From Fontibacterium temperatum (lineage in GTDB: Bacteria > Pseudomonadota > Alphaproteobacteria > Pelagibacterales > Pelagibacteraceae), in assembly GCA_964203055.1 (NCBI GenBank), contig CAXNKS010000001.1, positions 62,001 through 126,000 on the forward strand: 64,000 nt of DNA, in the 5' to 3' direction. The translations under genes and the position numbers were made by a program. The notes beneath the pieces are model-generated. The model had not been told where the DNA came from. It saw only the letters and a list, made by a program, of their open reading frames with translations, and made no database searches. How positions within the stretch are numbered: position 1 is the first letter of the stretch; each line of letters opens with the position of its first letter. Positions 36,634 to 45,893 of this stretch are shown here, piece by piece.

Positions 36634-37246
36634 TAACTTTTACTCCTTTGTTACTTTCAACATCCACAAGCACAATTGAGTCTTCTCTCTCACGAGATGA
36701 CTGCTTTAAAATATCTTGTCTCTTAACATTATCTCTGCGTCTAAAAGTGAGTAAAATAGCGCCTATCATAGCAACTAACAGGACTATTCCTGAAAGTTGG
36801 AATGGTAAAAAAAAATCGGTGTAAATTAATTTTCCAATTTGCTCAGTGTTAGTCTCATTTGCATTATATGAAATTTTTGCAGTCTTAATAAATTCAGGTC
36901 TGTATTGCCAACTACCAATAATCAGCACCAATTCTAGAAGGATTACAACACCAATAAAAAAACCAAATGGCAAATATTGTAAAAAACTTTGTTTTATTTT
37001 TATAAAGTTACCCTCAAGCATCATTACAACAAATAAAAATAACACCGCGACTGCGCCAACATAAACTATAAGTAAAATCATCCCAACAAACTCTGCTCCA
37101 ATCATAATGAATAAAGCTGAAATACTTACAAAATCTAAAATTAAAAAAAACACAGCATGAACGGTATTTTTAGTAGAAATAACCATTATGCTAGAAAGAA
37201 TTGTAATTGTTGATAAAAAATAAAAAATTAATGCGTGGGCTGTCAT
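36626..37246 (-). CDS. nuoJ: NADH-quinone oxidoreductase subunit J
   Basis: Five-helix membrane subunit of complex I (206 residues). The family segment AEFVGMILLIVYVGAVAVLFLFVVMML on helix 3 is present, as is the late helix LVAMIGAILLTFRRR. The soluble tail after it is charged (RQDILKQSSREREDSI) and typical of Alphaproteobacteria. It overlaps nuoI by 4 bp and nuoK by 8 bp. Confidence 0.97.
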   Translation of the reverse strand: MTAHALIFYFLSTITILSSIMVISTKNTVHAVFFLILDFVSISALFIMIGAEFVGMILLIVYVGAVAVLFLFVVMMLEGNFIKIKQSFLQYLPFGFFIGVVILLELVLIIGSWQYRPEFIKTAKISYNANETNTEQIGKLIYTDFFLPFQLSGIVLLVAMIGAILLTFRRRDNVKRQDILKQSSREREDSIVLVDVESNKGVKVND

Positions 37247-37734
37247 CTAAATGATTTATCTACTCTTATATTATGAGCTAATTCTTTTTCCCATTTATCA
37301 CCATTCTCTAAAAGTTTTTCCTTATTGTAATAAAGCTCCTCTCTGGTCTCGGTAGCAAATTCGAAATTAGGTCCTTGAACAATTGCATCAACAGGACAGG
37401 ACTCTTGACAAAGACCACAATAAATACATTTTAGCATATCAATGTCATATTTAGTCGCTCGTCTTGATCCATCTTCACGTGGTTCTGCTTCAATAGTAAT
37501 TGCTTGCGCGGGACAGACTGCTTCACATAATTTACATGCAATGCATCTTTCTTCGCCATCTGGATATCGTCTTAATGCATGTTCACCCCTAAATCTTGGA
37601 CTAATAGAACCTTTTTCAAATGGGTAATTAATTGTTGCTCTTTTTTTAAACATATAAAAAAAAGCAAGATACAAACCTTTAACAAATTCAGATAAAAAAA
37701 TTGTTTTTAATATTCTAGAAAATTTAATTTTCAT
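37243..37734 (-). CDS. nuoI: NADH-quinone oxidoreductase subunit I
   Basis: Peripheral-arm subunit of complex I carrying two [4Fe-4S] clusters on the path to quinone. The 163 residues have both ferredoxin motifs intact: CIACKLCEAVCPAQAI and CIYCGLCQESCPVDAI. The N-terminal membrane-associated helix region (FVKGLYLAFFYMFKKRATINYPFEKG) matches the family. It overlaps nuoH and nuoJ by 4 bp each, giving coupled translation. Confidence 0.98.
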   Translation of the reverse strand: MKIKFSRILKTIFLSEFVKGLYLAFFYMFKKRATINYPFEKGSISPRFRGEHALRRYPDGEERCIACKLCEAVCPAQAITIEAEPREDGSRRATKYDIDMLKCIYCGLCQESCPVDAIVQGPNFEFATETREELYYNKEKLLENGDKWEKELAHNIRVDKSFR

Positions 37735-38732
37735 TTTGGTAATAAGTTAAAAAAATATAAAAATCCTGCCGTTAACACTACCCAAAATAATGAAAATGGT
37801 AGAAAAACCTTCCAACCTAATCTCATAAGTTGATCATAGCGATATCGAGGCACAATTGCCTTAACTAGCGCAAATAAAATAAATAATAATAATATTTTAA
37901 AAATTAGCCATAACGGAGATGGAATTGCATTTAGTGGATATACATCTATTGGAGATAACCAACCCCCTAAAAACAATATAGAACCAAGAGCACACATTAA
38001 TAAAATATTTGCATATTCTCCTAACCAAAATAAAGCGTACATCATTCCTGAGTATTCGGTTTGGTACCCTGATACAAGTTCAGCCTCAGCCTCAGGTAAA
38101 TCAAATGGAGGTCTGTTAGTCTCTGCTAAAGCAGAGATAAAAAAGATCACAAACATTGGAAATAGTGGGATTGCGAACCAGATATTCTTCTGTGCCAAAA
38201 CAATATCCCTTAAGTTTAACGAACCTGCACATAAAAGTACGTTTATTATAATAAGTCCAATTGAGACCTCGTAAGAAACCATCTGTGCAGCTGATCTTAG
38301 GGCGCCCAAGAATGGATATTTAGAGTTTGATGCCCAACCTGCCATAATAATCCCATACACACCTAGAGAAGACACAGCGAAAATATAGAGAATTCCAACA
38401 TTTATATCTGCTAGTACTAAAGTTTCACTAAATGGAATAACTGCCCAAGAAATTAATGCCAACGACATGGTTACAATTGGTGCAATAATAAAAATAACTT
38501 TATTTGCACGGACAGGAATAATTACTTCTTTAAAAATATATTTTAAAGCATCGGCAAAAGTTTGGAACAAACCAAAAGGTCCGACAACATTAGGTCCTTT
38601 TCTAAGCTGAACTGCTCCCCAAACCCTTCGATCGACCCAAACAATCATTGCAACTGCTATTAAAACTGGAACGACAAGAGCTGCAATCTTCAAAAGATCA
38701 TACAAAACTATATTTAAATATTCTAAAAACAT
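37731..38732 (-). CDS. nuoH: NADH-quinone oxidoreductase subunit H
   Basis: Membrane subunit that forms the quinone chamber of complex I with NuoB, NuoD and NuoI. The 333 residues include ERKVW-type WVDRRVWGAVQLRKGPNVVGPFGLFQ, an acidic loop in AETNRPPFDLPEAEAELVSGY with the conserved Glu cluster, and YRYDQLMRLGWKVFLP near the C-terminus. It overlaps nuoI by 4 bp and nuoG by one base. Intact, unlike the neighbouring nuoG. Confidence 0.98.
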   Translation of the reverse strand: MFLEYLNIVLYDLLKIAALVVPVLIAVAMIVWVDRRVWGAVQLRKGPNVVGPFGLFQTFADALKYIFKEVIIPVRANKVIFIIAPIVTMSLALISWAVIPFSETLVLADINVGILYIFAVSSLGVYGIIMAGWASNSKYPFLGALRSAAQMVSYEVSIGLIIINVLLCAGSLNLRDIVLAQKNIWFAIPLFPMFVIFFISALAETNRPPFDLPEAEAELVSGYQTEYSGMMYALFWLGEYANILLMCALGSILFLGGWLSPIDVYPLNAIPSPLWLIFKILLLFILFALVKAIVPRYRYDQLMRLGWKVFLPFSLFWVVLTAGFLYFFNLLPK

Positions 38733-40781
38733 TAATTATCAGTTCCTGTCTTTTGTAAAATTTGTTTAGCTTTTTTGCATTCATCCATTGTCTTTGAGGA
38801 AGCTGCTATAATATTTGAAAAATAAAAATCAAAATCAGCAATTTTAATATTGCCATTTATTGGAGTAACACTTTTAAATATTAGATTGTCGATTGCAGAT
38901 TTAGGTAATTCATCTACTTCTTTAAATATTGGATAATCTTTAAATAAATTTTCTCTTAAAATTTGATGAGAGTTAATATCAATTGTTTTTTTAAATATAT
39001 CAGACAACGCTCTAAGTATCTTCCAGTCTTCTTTAGCATTTCCTGGTGGGAAACTTGCCTTGTTAGCATTTTGTACCCTGCCTTCAGTGTTTACATACAA
39101 ACCTTGCTTTTCTGTATAAGCAGCTCCTGGTAAAATCACATCAGCAATTTTACTATTCAATCCACCATGTGTTCCTTGATAGATTATAAATTTATTAATA
39201 GGTTTAATTTTAATTTGATCAGCTCCTAAAAGATAAACTACTTTTAAAGTATCATCATTTAAATTGTCTAAAAAATTAGATTTAAGTAAATTTAAATATA
39301 TTGCTCCAACACTTGATGCGTTTTGATGAAGAATGTTTAAACCATTCCAATCATTATTTAAAAAATTGTTATCTTTTAAGATCTTCTTTATAGTTTCTAA
39401 AACATACTCTCCGTTTGGACTTAATCCAGATTCACCAATAATAAATACTGGCTTCTTTGCAGATTTAAGACTGTTATAAATTTTTCCATTTTTTGCTAAA
39501 ATGTCACCAATTGCTGAAAGTGATGAACCAACATTCTCATGCGGATAAGTAAGATCACCCACATCACCAATAGAATAAACCTTAGTTTTTCTAGCTAAAT
39601 AAGCCTTTCTAATTCTAGCATTTAGGATGGTCGCCTCTAATCTTGGATTAGTACCAACTAAAACTACCAAATCAGCTTCTTCTAAACGAGCAATAGATGT
39701 GTTGAATAAGTAATTAGCTTTGTGTGACGGGTCGATAAAATAATTTGTCTGTCTAAAATCTATATTATCTGAATGATAAAACATCTTTGAAGAATTTCTT
39801 AAACATATACATGCTTTCAACATCAACTAAATCGCCAACTGCTCCAAAAACTTTATCTCCAGTAAAACCTTTTGTGTTGTCAGTAATAAATTCTAAAGGC
39901 ATCATCCCAACTACAAGCTTGAAGTTTGCCATCAACTTTAATGATAAGGAGTATCTAAGTCGATTTTTTAATAATCCATCACAAGCATAACGAGATCTTG
40001 TCACGAAGTCCACTCTTCATTAATTTCATCATTTATTCTTGGTAAAATTCTTTTTACTTCCCAGCCTTTTGTATCAACTCGAATATTAGAACCAACCGCA
40101 TCCATTACATCAATGCTTTCTGTTTTTGTTAATTCCCAAGGCCTTGCTTCAAAAGCGTAAGGTTTTGAAGTTAATGCACCAACTGGACAAAGATCAATTA
40201 CATTTGCAGACAATTCTGAATCTAAAGTTTTTTCTAAATAAGTTGTAATTTCCATATTCTCACCACGATCCAATTGCTCCAAGATCTGGTACACCTGCAA
40301 TCTCTTCAGATGCAAATCGAATGCAACGAGTACAATGAATACATCTTGTCATAACTGTTTTAATTAACGGCCCCATATATTTTTCTTTTACAGATCTTTT
40401 GTTTAATTCGTATCTAGATTTATCAACTCCATATTTCATTGATTGATCTTGTAAGATCACACTCACCACCTTGATCACAAATAGGACAATCTAGATGGAT
40501 GATTGATAAGTAAAAATTCCATCACGCCTTCTCTGGCTTTTTTTACCAATTCCGTATTTGTATAAATAACTTGTCCTTCAGCAACAGGCATTGCACAAGA
40601 TGCAACAGGCTTTGCAGATTTATCCATCTCAACTAGACACATTCTACAATTACCAGCGATGGATAATCTTTCATGATAACAAAATCTTGGAATTTCTTTT
40701 CCAGCAACTTCACAAGCTTGCAAGTACTGTTGCGCCTTGTGGCACTTCTACTTCAATTCCATCAACTTTTACTTTTACCAT
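38732..40781 (-). CDS. nuoG: NADH-quinone oxidoreductase subunit G (ten single-base insertions)
   Basis: Iron-sulfur subunit of complex I. The start ATG is at 40781 (MVKVKVDGIEVEVPQG) and overlaps nuoF by 20 bp. Recognisable pieces occur in all frames. They are QACEVAGKEIPRFCYHERLSIAGNCRMCLVEM, then LDCPICDQGGECDLQDQS, CIHCTRCIRF, PVGALTSKPYAFEARPWEL and a molybdopterin-like C-terminal half. Extra bases are needed at about 40722, 40495, 40452, 40269, 40004, 39995, 39957, 39944, 39894 and 39785. Removing all ten gives 679 residues with every cluster-binding Cys in place. The remaining 1.05 kb is clean. It may be local low-quality sequence, or a true lesion or recoding. Confidence 0.9.
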
Positions 40782-42057
40782 TTATAATATTTTTATTATG
40801 AGTTAATCTTTCTTCTATCTCCGTTCTAAAGTGTCTTAATAAACCTTGAACTGGCCAAGAAGATCCTTCACCAAATGCACAAATCGTGTGACCTTCGATT
40901 TGTTTAGTCACATCCATTAACATATCTAATTCAGCAACCTCAGCATCCCCTTTTGCAATTCGCTCTAACATTCTCCACATCCAACCAGAGCCTTCTCTAC
41001 ATGGAGTACATTGCCCGCAACTTTCATGCTTATAAAATCTGGCTATTCTGGCTATGACTTTAACAATATCTTGCGACTTATCGATTACGACAATTCCTGC
41101 AGTTCCAAGGCCACTTTTAGCTTCAACTAAAGAGTCAAAATCCATTTTTATAGTCTCGCAAATACTTTTACTAAGTAATGGCATTGATGATCCGCCTGGT
41201 ATGACTGCTTGTAAATTATCCCATCCACCGATTACACCACCTGCATGTTTTTCAATTAAATCTTTTAAAGGAATTCCCATTTCTTCTTCAACGTTACATG
41301 GATTGTTTACGTTTCCAGAAATACAGAAAATTTTTGTACCTGTATTTTTAGGTCTACCAAATCCTGCAAACCATTTTCCACCTCTTCTTAAAATTGTTGG
41401 TACCACTGCAATCGTTTCAACATTGTTTACAATGGTTGGACATCCATAAAGACCTATTAAAGCTGGGAATGGTGGTTTTAATCTTGGCTGACCTTTATTT
41501 CCTTCTAAACTTTCAAGTAATGCAGTTTCTTCTCCACAAATGTAAGCGCCTGCACCAAGATGAATATAAATATCTAAATCAAATCCAGTGCCGCAAGCAT
41601 TTTTGCCAAGTAAACCTTCTTTATAAGCTTCATCAATTGCTTCTTGTAAAATTTTACTTTCTGCAAGGTACTCACCGCGAATGTAAATGTAGCAAGCGTT
41701 GGCATTCACAGCGTAAGATGCAATTAAACAACCCTCGATTAATTTTTGTGGTTCAAATCTTAAAATATCTCTATCTTTACAAGTTCCAGGTTCTGACTCA
41801 TCGGCGTTAATAACTAAGTAATGAGGTCGACCAGGTTTTACTTCTTTTGGAGCAAATGACCATTTCATACCCGTTGGAAATCCAGCCCCACCACGTCCAC
41901 GAAGTTCGGAAAGTTTTACTTCGTTAATGATCCAATCTTTTCCTTTTGCAATAATTTCTTTTGTGTCTTTCCAATCTCCACGAGCTTTTGCAGATTTAAT
42001 ATCTCGCCCAGAGTCTCCGTATAAATTTGTAAATATTCTATCTTTATCCTGTAGCAT
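40762..42057 (-). CDS. nuoF: NADH-quinone oxidoreductase subunit F
   Basis: NADH-binding subunit of complex I, holding FMN and one [4Fe-4S] cluster. The 431 residues contain LRGRGGAGFPTGMKW (dinucleotide and FMN loop), NADESEPGTCKDR, GAGAYICGEETALLESLEG, and the cluster ligands ESCGQCTPCREG with a distal Cys in HTICAFGEG. The last residues (HNKNIINGKSKS) run 20 bp into nuoG. It starts next to the nuoE stop. Confidence 0.98.
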   Translation of the reverse strand: MLQDKDRIFTNLYGDSGRDIKSAKARGDWKDTKEIIAKGKDWIINEVKLSELRGRGGAGFPTGMKWSFAPKEVKPGRPHYLVINADESEPGTCKDRDILRFEPQKLIEGCLIASYAVNANACYIYIRGEYLAESKILQEAIDEAYKEGLLGKNACGTGFDLDIYIHLGAGAYICGEETALLESLEGNKGQPRLKPPFPALIGLYGCPTIVNNVETIAVVPTILRRGGKWFAGFGRPKNTGTKIFCISGNVNNPCNVEEEMGIPLKDLIEKHAGGVIGGWDNLQAVIPGGSSMPLLSKSICETIKMDFDSLVEAKSGLGTAGIVVIDKSQDIVKVIARIARFYKHESCGQCTPCREGSGWMWRMLERIAKGDAEVAELDMLMDVTKQIEGHTICAFGEGSSWPVQGLLRHFRTEIEERLTHNKNIINGKSKS

Positions 42058-42654
42058 TTAATTTTTTACCAATGTTAATCGTTTGTTTGGCTCAAAACCT
42101 ACTCGGCCCTTTTGTGATCCGGGTTTTGGTAATTTATCACTTTTAAATCCTTCAAAAATTTTAGTCGCTGTTTCTTCAGTTAGATCTTCATAAAAATCAT
42201 CATTAATTTGCATCATTGGGGCACTTACGCATGCACCTAAACATTCAACTTCGATCCAAGATGCTTTTTGATCATCACTTAGTTTTCCTTCTTTTTCTGA
42301 AATATGCTTTTTACAAAGATTAACAATTTTTCCAGATCCTCTGATCATACAAGGAGATGTTGTGCAAACTTGTACAAAGTATTTTCCAACCGGCGCTAAA
42401 TTGTACATCGTGTAGAAAGTTGCAACTTCATAAATTTTTATGTACGGAACTTCTAAAATCTCACCTATTTTTTTTATTGCAGCATTTGGTATCCAATTAT
42501 CATGCTGTCTTTGTGCTAGATCTAAAAGTGGCATTACTGCACTCTTTTTTCGCTCTGGAGGATATTTTTTTAAAATTTCCTGAATTCGTTTAAGATTAAC
42601 TTCATTAAACTCAAATGCAGTGGGTTGATCTTTTGCAACGTGCTTTCCACTCAT
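42058..42654 (-). CDS. nuoE: NADH-quinone oxidoreductase subunit E
   Basis: Thioredoxin-fold subunit of complex I with a [2Fe-2S] cluster. The 198 residues show FYTMYNLAPVGKYFVQVCTTSPCMIRG with the first Cys pair and VECLGACVSAPMMQINDDFYEDLT with the second. The N-terminus (FEFNEVNLKRIQEILKKYPPERKKSAVMPLLDLAQRQ) is typical. It overlaps nuoD by 4 bp and abuts nuoF. Confidence 0.97.
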   Translation of the reverse strand: MSGKHVAKDQPTAFEFNEVNLKRIQEILKKYPPERKKSAVMPLLDLAQRQHDNWIPNAAIKKIGEILEVPYIKIYEVATFYTMYNLAPVGKYFVQVCTTSPCMIRGSGKIVNLCKKHISEKEGKLSDDQKASWIEVECLGACVSAPMMQINDDFYEDLTEETATKIFEGFKSDKLPKPGSQKGRVGFEPNKRLTLVKN

Positions 42655-43827
42655 CGATCAATTTCCCCAAACACAATATCCATTGAACCAAGTACAGCAG
42701 GAACGTCTGCTAACATATGACCTTTCACCACATAATCCATTGCTTGTAAGTGCGCAAAACCTGGTGCTTTAATTTTACAGCGGTAAGGTTTGTTAGAACC
42801 ATCTGCAATTAAATAAACTCCAAACTCTCCCTTTGGTGCTTCAACGCATGCATACACTTCTCCTTTTGGAACATGATAACCTTCTGTAAATAATTTAAAG
42901 TGATGAATTAAAGCTTCCATAGATTTTTTCATTGCTGCTCTTGATGGTGGTGATACTTTTCCATCTGTTGTCATCACAGGTCCTTCTGGAAGAGTTATTT
43001 AATGCTTCAATTATAATTTTAGTACTCTCTCGCATCTCTTCAATTCTACAAAGGTAACGATCATAGCAATCACCATTTTTTCCAACAGGAATTTTAAATT
43101 TAAATTGCTCGTAAACTTCATAAGGTTGTGCTCGTCGTAGATCCCAAGCAATTCCAGATCCTCTTAGCATTACTCCAGAAAAACCATGGGCTACTGCATC
43201 TTGCGGACTTACAATTCCAATATCAACATTTCTCTGTTTAAAAATTCTATTGTCAGTAAGTAAATTTTCTAAATCATTTATTACTTTTGGAAAATTTTTA
43301 CAAAAATCTAATATATCTTCCTTCAGTCCAACAGGTAAATCTTGATGAACACCGCCGGGTCTGAAATAATTTGCATGTAAACGTGATCCTGAAACTCTTT
43401 CATAAAATACCATTAATTTTTCTCTCTCTTCAAATCCCCAAAGAGAAGGAGTTAAAGCGCCAACATCCAGTGCTTGTGTTGTAATATTTAAAATGTGACT
43501 TAAAATTCTTCCAATCTCACAAAAAATAACACGAATATAATTTGCACGTAATGGAACTTTTATTTCTAATAATTTTTCAATAGCAAGAGCAAATGCGTGT
43601 TCTTGATTCATTGGCGCGACATAATCTAATCTGTCAAAATAAGGAACTGCTTGAGTATAAGTTTTATTCTCAATCAATTTTTCTGTACCCCTATGTAATA
43701 GTCCAATGTGTGGATCAGCTCTTTCAATAACCTCTCCGTCAAGCTCTAGTATTAATCTTAAAACTCCATGCGCAGCAGGATGCTGAGGTCCAAAGTTTAA
43801 ATTCATTGTTTTTGTTTCTTTTGCCAT
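42651..43827 (-). CDS. nuoD: NADH-quinone oxidoreductase subunit D (one +1 frameshift)
   Basis: 49-kDa subunit at the quinone-reduction site. The N-terminal part has LNFGPQHPAAHGVLRLILELDGE, HRGTEKLIE and the LDYVAPMNQEHAFALAIE stretch; the C-terminal part has APKGEFGVYLIADGSNKPYRCKIKAPGF and ends GSMDIVFGEIDR. The frame breaks at 42991-42994 within AACTCTTCC. Removing one base joins EALNN to LPEGPVMTTDGKVSPPSR, giving 391 residues as expected. It overlaps nuoC by one base and nuoE by 4 bp. Relatives read straight through here, so an extra base is likely. Confidence 0.93.
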
Positions 43828-44411
43828 TATCTTTTGTCTTGTTCCTTTTTAATGTATTTGGTTCCTTCCCAAGGGCTCTCAAAATCAAAATCCCTGTAAG
43901 CCTGAGGTAAATTCACTTTTTCATAGACTACTTTTTTAAGCTCATCGTCATAACGAACCTCTGTATGGCCAGATAAAGGAAAATCTTTTCTAAGTGGGTA
44001 ACCCTCAAACTCATAATCTGTTAAAATTCGTCTAAGATCTGGATGATCAGTAAATTTAATTCCGTACATATCAAAGGCTTCTCTTTCAAACCAATTAGCT
44101 ACTGGAAAAATAGGCACTACACTTGGCAGTGCTTCATCTAATTTTACAGAAGTCTTAACTGTAATTCGGTTATTAAACTCATGACTTAGTAATAAATAAA
44201 TAACATCAAATCTGTTAACTCGTTTTGGATAATCAACTCCTAAAATATCAATGAGCTGTCTAAATCTTAAATTTTTATTATCTCGTAAATAAACTAATAA
44301 AGCTGGTAACTCTTCAGTAGACACTTCTAGAACTGGCTCAGAAAAATTTTCAGTAATATTTAAAGACTTAAATTCATTTTTTATATTTAGATCCAGATTT
44401 ACTTTTTGCAT
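43827..44411 (-). CDS. nuoC: NADH-quinone oxidoreductase subunit C
   Basis: Peripheral-arm subunit of complex I (194 residues, not fused to NuoD as it is in E. coli). The signature ANWFEREAFDMYGIKFTDHPDLRRILTDYEFEGYPLRKDFPLSGH-type region is complete, followed by the VNLPQAYRDFDFESPWEGT tail. It begins 2 bp after nuoB and overlaps nuoD by one base. Confidence 0.97.
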   Translation of the reverse strand: MQKVNLDLNIKNEFKSLNITENFSEPVLEVSTEELPALLVYLRDNKNLRFRQLIDILGVDYPKRVNRFDVIYLLLSHEFNNRITVKTSVKLDEALPSVVPIFPVANWFEREAFDMYGIKFTDHPDLRRILTDYEFEGYPLRKDFPLSGHTEVRYDDELKKVVYEKVNLPQAYRDFDFESPWEGTKYIKKEQDKR

Positions 44412-44413
44412 AA

Positions 44414-44932
44414 TTATCTCTCGATCGTTCCTTCTCTTCTAATCTTTTTTTGTAATTGTAATATTCCATACAACAATGCTTCAGCAGACGGAGGGCATCC
44501 AGGGACATAAACATCAACAGGAACAATACGGTCGCAACCTCTCACAACGGCGTAAGAATAGTGATAGTAGCCACCCCCATTAGCGCAGCTTCCCATTGAA
44601 ATAACATAACGTGGTTCTGGCATCTGATCGTAAACTTTACGAAGAGCTGGAGCCATTTTATTTGTTAAAGTTCCCGCAACGATCATGACATCCGATTGTC
44701 TTGGCGATGCTCGAGGGGCTGCTCCAAATCTTTCAAGATCATATCGAGGCATAGATGTTTGCATCATTTCAACTGCACAACATGCAAGACCGAATGTCAT
44801 CCAGTGCAATGAGCCTGTTCTTGCCCAATTAATTAAATTTTCACTTGAAGTGGTAATAAAACCTTTTTCAGTAAACTCTTTTGCGAGCTCTTTAAATTCT
44901 TCTGGAACTTGATCTAATTTATTTTCTATCAT
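44414..44932 (-). CDS. nuoB: NADH-quinone oxidoreductase subunit B
   Basis: Carries cluster N2, the last electron donor to quinone. Key pieces are FGLACCAVEMM with tandem Cys, YDLERFGAAPRASPRQSDVMIVAGTLT, ISMGSCANGGGYYHYSYAVVRG and VPGCPPSAEAL. I chose ATG at 44932 (172 residues), which overlaps the nuoA stop as ATGA like the other nuo junctions. An in-frame ATG at 44959 would add nine residues inside nuoA and is less likely. nuoC follows after 2 bp. Confidence 0.95.
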   Translation of the reverse strand: MIENKLDQVPEEFKELAKEFTEKGFITTSSENLINWARTGSLHWMTFGLACCAVEMMQTSMPRYDLERFGAAPRASPRQSDVMIVAGTLTNKMAPALRKVYDQMPEPRYVISMGSCANGGGYYHYSYAVVRGCDRIVPVDVYVPGCPPSAEALLYGILQLQKKIRREGTIER

Positions 44933-45297
44933 TCCCAATCCAAAGCTCCTTTTTTCCATTCATAAATAAATCCAACTGTTAACGTGCCAAGAAAAAGCAT
45001 CATTGACCAAAAACCTAAGGCCCCTATCTTACCTAGTGTAATTGCCCAGGGAAAAAGGAAAGCCACTTCAAGATCAAAGATAATAAAAAGAATAGAAACT
45101 AAATAAAAACGCACATCAAACTTCATTCTAGAGTCACCAAAAGGTTCAAATCCGCACTCATATGCTGATAATTTTTCAGCATCAGGTTTACTTGGTGCAC
45201 ACAGAAAGTTAACAACGATGAAGGCTATTCCAATTCCAATTGCTACGAACAAAAAGATCAAAATAGTTAGGTAATTTTGTAAATATTCGAAGAACAT
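44929..45297 (-). CDS. nuoA: NADH-quinone oxidoreductase subunit A
   Basis: Three-helix membrane subunit and first gene of the nuo operon (122 residues). The family's KLSAYECGFEPFGDSRMKFDVRFYLVSILFIIFDLEVAFLFPWA stretch, with the loop Cys and paired acidic residues, is present. It is preceded by a 111-bp gap, the likely promoter region for all 14 nuo genes and perhaps downstream genes. Confidence 0.97.
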   Translation of the reverse strand: MFFEYLQNYLTILIFLFVAIGIGIAFIVVNFLCAPSKPDAEKLSAYECGFEPFGDSRMKFDVRFYLVSILFIIFDLEVAFLFPWAITLGKIGALGFWSMMLFLGTLTVGFIYEWKKGALDWE

Positions 45298-45305
45298 TGG
45301 TCTTT

Positions 45306-45333
45306 CTTATATAATAAGAATAAAAACAACCAA
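45306..45333 (-). promoter_or_regulatory. Candidate nuo operon promoter
   Basis: Minus-strand TTGGTT (45333-45328), 16 bp and TATAAG (45311-45306) precede the nuoA ATG (45297). The start point would be only a few bases before the ATG. The 111-bp gap otherwise shows no clear hairpin. The -35 match is weak, so this is tentative. Confidence 0.35.
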
Positions 45334-45408
45334 AGGTTCAATTTGGCGCAACTGTTAATAGATTTTCTAAGATAAATTATTGTTTTTAAGGGGATTATTT
45401 AGAGAAAA

Positions 45409-45861
45409 TTATTTGTACTTTTCGATTTTTTCTTTCAACTCTTTATATTCTTCACAATTACAAGTTTTTAGAACTTCTAATATTTTTTTAGCCTCTTCAG
45501 GTCTTTTAGTTTGTAAATAAAGCTCACCTAAATACTCATTAGCACCAGCATGTTTTGGATTAATTTTAAGAGCTGCTAAATAAAATTTTTCAGCTTTATC
45601 GTATTGTTTTAAATTTCTTAATGAATAAGCGTAGTCATTTAAAATATCAGGGTTACTAGAGTTTTTACTATCTTTTAATAGCTCCTCTAACATTACAACT
45701 GCTTTATCAAACTTCTTACTTTTAACTAAAGTTTTTGCTTCAGCATAAGTTGGGTTTGTTTTTTTTATAACTTCTGGAGGAGGACCAGAATCTGCTGCTC
45801 TCACATTAACAGTATTGAAAGAAAATATAAGTAAAAGTGATAGAAATATTGTTTTTATCAT
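45409..45861 (-). CDS. Exported TPR protein with a C-terminal CxC motif
   Basis: A 150-residue protein with a signal peptide (about 1-22, ending NVRAAD), so probably periplasmic. Two to three tetratricopeptide repeats follow (AEAKTLVKSKKFDKAVVMLEELLKD; LNDYAYSLRNLKQYDKAEKFYLAAL; ANEYLGELYLQTKRPEEAKKIL). The end, LKTCNCEEYKEL, has a CxC pair that could form a disulfide or bind metal. It lies alone upstream of nuoA and diverges from the quinone oxidoreductase across 32 bp. TPR proteins scaffold complexes; the partner here is unknown. Confidence 0.8.
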   Translation of the reverse strand: MIKTIFLSLLLIFSFNTVNVRAADSGPPPEVIKKTNPTYAEAKTLVKSKKFDKAVVMLEELLKDSKNSSNPDILNDYAYSLRNLKQYDKAEKFYLAALKINPKHAGANEYLGELYLQTKRPEEAKKILEVLKTCNCEEYKELKEKIEKYK

Positions 45862-45893
45862 AAGAAAAATATGTTCTAATAATAATAATAAAA

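Noticed and set aside
38732..40781. Treating nuoG as several independent small genes or a genuine pseudogene
   Set aside because: The pieces follow the NuoG domain order without loss of residues and rejoin at every break by removing one base; true decay would include deletions, stops and missing segments.
41394..41810. 138-codon plus-strand open frame
   Set aside because: It lies antisense within well-conserved nuoF and has Cys/His/Leu-rich composition unlike the real proteins here.
44414..44959. Longer nuoB start at 44959
   Set aside because: It would overlap nuoA by 31 bp; the ATG at 44932 gives the ATGA overlap seen at other nuo junctions and a standard N-terminus.
45862..45893. AAT trinucleotide run in the TPR/oxidoreductase gap as a functional repeat
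   Set aside because: Only about four AAT units in very AT-rich DNA; chance is sufficient.
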